Shown here: positions 45,530 through 46,927 of the stretch, in pieces
Layout of the letters: each line of letters starts with the position of its first letter
How positions within the stretch are numbered: the stretch's first letter is position 1
DNA from: Gnetum montanum
Taxonomy: Eukaryota; Streptophyta; Gnetopsida; Gnetales; Gnetaceae
DNA length: 46,927 nucleotides
Direction of reading: 5' to 3'
NCBI GenBank assembly: GCA_015680685.1
Contig: MNCI01002116.1
Span: forward strand, 124,544-171,470
Translations under genes and position numbers: made by a program
The notes under the pieces: model-generated
What the model was told of the DNA's origin: nothing
Seen by the model: the letters and a program-made list of their open reading frames with translations, nothing else
Database searches by the model: none

Positions 45530-46716
45530 ACTGAATGAAAACTTGTCTTCGAGTACAGAAGAAGAGGAACAAGTCCTTTACAAAATATAATAGGGGGTGT
45601 AGACTTATTTGACTAACATGCAAAGTGACACAGAGAAAATAGAAAAATACAAAAGTGCCCGAGCATACAATATTACAATGGTATATAACATTGGGTGTTC
45701 ATGACAATAGGAAGGAACACTAATGGATCCAAAGGACATCCAACCCCTCTTGGCAACATAAGAATGAGGGAGAGGTAGAAGAGATCCAACGGTCATGAAT
45801 AATCTCCCACGAGTGATATGGCTGCATCTTCCTTGGTGACGATAGTCCCGCTTCTTGTCCATGCTTCCCACTGCAATCACAACAAAACCAAGGATTAGTA
45901 TGTATAGTGCAATAGATAATGGCTGAGTACCTTGTCTCGTCGGTAATTTTATCTAGCCAGGTTATGATTTTGATAGATTGGTTGCTTGATGTTGTTAGTG
46001 GAAAGACTAACGAATGGGTTAAATAAGAGAAGTGATCCATACGATTTAGAAAAAGCTTAACACAGGGAATACTGGAAAGAGGGTATTCACAACAATAAAA
46101 AGGAGTTCATTACAAATAGTTGTAAAGGTGCATACAATTAGATGACATGGATGGGGTAAATAAAAAAAATTGATTGTAACAATGTCTAAGGGTAAAGAAC
46201 TTAACTTAACCAAACCAAAAGATATGCAAGTGAATCCTCCCCAAAGTAGGCACAGGCCTTTCATGCCCTTGCATAACTTCAAACCAAGGAGTTTGTGGGC
46301 ACCATAGATGATTAATGCTTATAGAAAGTTAAGTACAAAAACCCAAAAGTAACTGACTAAGAAACCTAACACATCAAACTAGAACATTGAATCAAAACAT
46401 GAAACCAACGGTGAGGTGAGGTATGAAAATCATAGATGGATGATAGAGAGAGTGGAATGGAGTTCCTAATTATGGTCACATACAGTCCCTTATGGAGTTT
46501 GTGATTAATTGACTTGGTAGGATCCTTCCTCAGTCCAGATCAAAACCAACCACTTTCAGTGACTTTGCATTGACATTCTAAGGTAAGTCCATGTCCTAAG
46601 ACACAAGAATGTTTTCACAAAACAACCATCATTCCAAATTGGAGTGAAGGTAGGAAGTGAGAAAGGGCCTTAGTTAGAGGAGACAAGACAAGTCTCATAA
46701 CTAGTGCTTGTAGCCC
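45530..46716. other. Unassigned sequence, probably retroelement 3' internal region
   Basis: Lies upstream, on the minus strand, of the LTR fragment above, so it is probably internal sequence of that element. Minus-strand open stretches of 78 to 106 codons (45605-46282) show no recognised motif and overlap one another. Nothing supports a host gene. Confidence 0.35.
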
Positions 46717-46900
46717 TTTTTATTTGGTCTAAGGGGTATGCTTTGAATTCCCATGTTTTTTTTGGATGGGAACCATACCATGCAAAGACCTATGCATTTT
46801 TTGCATTTATTTTGTCCAAGGGATGTGCTTTGAATCCTCATCTCTCTTTTTTTTTCTTTTTGTGATGAGGACCATACCATGTAAGGACATATTTGACTTC
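46717..46900 (+). repeat. Tandem pair of about 86-bp units, each with a T-rich hairpin
   Basis: Units share TTTGGTCTAAGGGGTATGCT or TTTTGTCCAAGGGATGTGCT, then TTGAA, a hairpin with a T-rich loop, and ACCATACCATG. Stem arms are TTCCCAT/ATGGGAA (46748-46754, 46766-46772) in unit 1 and TCCTCAT/ATGAGGA (46835-46841, 46865-46871) in unit 2. Confidence 0.85.
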
Positions 46901-46927
46901 CTATTGTGAAATGACATGGAATGGTGA

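Overview
The window looks like nuclear DNA from a seed plant with a very large, repeat-rich genome. A gymnosperm, such as a conifer or cycad, is my best guess. The reasons are one intron-containing plant gene in a sea of old, nested, stop-riddled LTR retrotransposons, long LTRs (1.0 to 2.7 kb), many apparent CpG-to-TpG changes, and AT-rich filler between elements. There is no bacterial-style gene organisation. The species is an inference. A 935-base assembly gap (N) lies at 32803-33737.

The one convincing intact host gene is a cellulose synthase-like D (CSLD) gene on the minus strand (25132-30024). It has four exons with GT-AG introns and an open frame of 1197 codons. It keeps the N-terminal RING-type zinc finger, the D, D, D, QxxRW glycosyltransferase signature and the membrane segments. 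Its last intron carries a tandem copy of its own 3' splice site. Using the upstream copy would shift the frame into an early stop.

Layout, left to right. 1-2571: 5' end of a minus-strand Ty3/gypsy element (gag remnant, primer-binding site, 1.0 kb LTR). 2735-3820: lone copia-type LTR. 3821-5940: decayed plus-strand gypsy RNase H and integrase. 5941-10840: AT-rich, with a LINE scrap. 10840-14836: plus-strand gypsy remnant (LTR end, primer site, gag, protease) holding an opposite-strand gag scrap. 14842-17492: internally deleted Ty1/copia element with both LTRs and a 5-bp target duplication. 17493-20958: minus-strand gypsy gag, primer site and LTR. 21235-21678: cytochrome P450 pseudogene. 22420-23880: LINE reverse-transcriptase remnant. 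25132-30024: CSLD gene. 30025-31845: its upstream region. 31845-32660 and 44454-45347: two halves of an older plus-strand gypsy element, split by a later insertion. 32661-44453: that insertion, a nearly complete minus-strand gypsy element of about 11.8 kb. 45360-46927: LTR scrap, unexplained sequence and a tandem repeat with a conserved hairpin.

The 11.8-kb element is the most interesting object. Its order is gag, protease, a second (archaeal-type) RNase H, reverse transcriptase, degenerate RNase H, integrase, then an unrecognised 170-aa ORF. Gag and pol share one frame and are separated by a single UAG. Its integrase has lost two acidic catalytic residues and its 5' LTR lacks the TATA region seen in the 3' LTR, so this copy is very probably dead. 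An older element at 3.9-5.9 kb has its RNase H next to integrase instead, so the two layouts can be compared within one window.
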